Shown piece by piece: positions 5,176 to 5,596 of a stretch of 5,596 bases of DNA. The notes beneath the pieces were generated by a model. It was given only the letters and a program-made list of their open reading frames with translations. It ran no database searches and was not told the DNA's origin. The stretch's first letter is position 1. Each line of letters begins with the position of its first letter. Source of the stretch: an uncultured Treponema sp. (GTDB lineage Bacteria > Spirochaetota > Spirochaetia > Treponematales > Treponemataceae); the NCBI GenBank assembly GCA_905236315.1, contig CAJOPO010000086.1, positions 1 through 5,596 of the forward strand, given 5' to 3'. The translations under genes and the position numbers were made by a program.

Positions 5176-5206
5176 ATGTCAACAGATGTTCAAAGGAGGA
5201 AAGAAC

Positions 5207-5596
5207 ATGAACAAAGTAATTCTTATGGGCCGTCTCACAAGAGATCCAGAGGTACGCTACGGTGGAGCTAACAACAGTGCAGTCGCAAGATTTTCTCTTG
5301 CAGTTGACCGTAGATTTAAACGTGAAGGTGATGAACAGACTGCAGACTTTATCAACTGTGTTGCTTTTGGAAAGACAGCAGAGTTTATTGAAAAGTATGC
5401 TCGCAAGGGCACAAAGTTTGTCACAGAAGGTAGAATTCAGACAGGCAGCTACACAAACAAAGAAGGTCAGAAGGTATATACCACTGACGTTGTGGTAGAA
5501 TCTATTGAATTCGCAGAGAGCAAAGGTTCTGGTAATAATGGTAGTCAGGCTCAGGATAATGGTTCCACACCAAATTCTGATCCAGGCGACGGCTTC
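5207..5596 (+). CDS. ssb: Single-stranded DNA-binding protein (3' end beyond window)
   Basis: This protein binds and protects single-stranded DNA during replication and recombination, normally as a homotetramer. The visible 130 residues open with MNKVILMGRLTRDPEVRY and contain FSLAVDRR, ADFINCVAFGKTAEF and VTEGRIQTGSYTN, all hallmarks of the bacterial SSB OB-fold (about 1-105). A Gly/Asn/Ser/Gln-rich disordered tail follows. The acidic C-terminal tip, which usually ends in a DLPF-like motif, is not reached. The ATG is set by AAAGGAGGA (5192-5200). It has its own promoter and a terminator-like leader. There is no rpsF in front, unlike the chromosomal rpsF-ssb-rpsR operon, which favours a phage or plasmid copy. 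Its composition is more GC-rich than the AT-rich gene upstream, and it uses codons such as ATC, GTC and CGT. Confidence 0.96.
   Translation, partial: MNKVILMGRLTRDPEVRYGGANNSAVARFSLAVDRRFKREGDEQTADFINCVAFGKTAEFIEKYARKGTKFVTEGRIQTGSYTNKEGQKVYTTDVVVESIEFAESKGSGNNGSQAQDNGSTPNSDPGDGF

Noticed and set aside
4987..5206. A hidden gene or tRNA in the 220-base divergent intergenic region
   Set aside because: No open frame with a ribosome-binding site and no cloverleaf; the region is accounted for by two promoters and one terminator.
5262..5498. Plus-strand open frame of 78 codons
   Set aside because: It lies inside ssb in another frame, has no ribosome-binding site, and the ssb frame gives a clear SSB protein.

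Overview
The window looks like a low-GC Firmicutes replicon, most likely a large bacteriophage, with a plasmid or integrative element as alternatives. Base composition is AT-rich, every gene has a strong GGAGG-type ribosome-binding site, and promoters fit the housekeeping sigma-A consensus. The ssb gene stands alone rather than between rpsF and rpsR, as it does in Firmicutes chromosomes. No capsid, tail, polymerase, integrase or tRNA gene is visible, so phage origin is an inference.

Layout. Positions 1-95 form a hairpin-rich leader. At 96-1985 (+) lies a 629-residue AAA+ ATPase of the MoxR/CobS type with an unassigned N-terminal half. At 2040-4205 (+) lies its probable partner, a 721-residue protein. 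It has an N-terminal HEVSH metallopeptidase-like domain, a Ser/Asn/Asp-rich disordered linker and a C-terminal CobT-like von Willebrand A (VWA) domain. A folded leader at 4213-4272 precedes a 63-codon gene of unknown function (4278-4469, +). A bidirectional terminator (4473-4511) separates it from a convergent, very AT-rich gene of unknown function (4510-4986, -), which has a textbook TTGACA-17-TATAAT promoter. After a divergent promoter region, ssb begins at 5207 (+) behind its own promoter and a strong intrinsic terminator hairpin, and runs off the window end.

How the parts may work together. AAA+ (MoxR/CobS) and VWA (CobT) proteins generally act as pairs: the ATPase ring remodels a target that the VWA subunit recruits through its metal-ion-dependent adhesion site. 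Here the pair is adjacent, on one strand, with no promoter visible between the genes. No chelatase large subunit or cobalamin gene is present, so a chaperone or remodelling role is likelier than cobalt insertion.

The most unusual feature is regulatory. Each of the four plus-strand genes has a terminator-like hairpin directly before, or overlapping, its ribosome-binding site. Two of these leaders (before the ATPase and before the 63-codon gene) share a 1:2 / 2:3 / 3:4 mutually exclusive pairing scheme. The VWA gene also carries an in-frame A_AAA_AAG slippery heptamer at the end of its metallopeptidase-like domain, with a -1 frame stop codon one codon later. This is the same logic as the dnaX gamma/tau frameshift.
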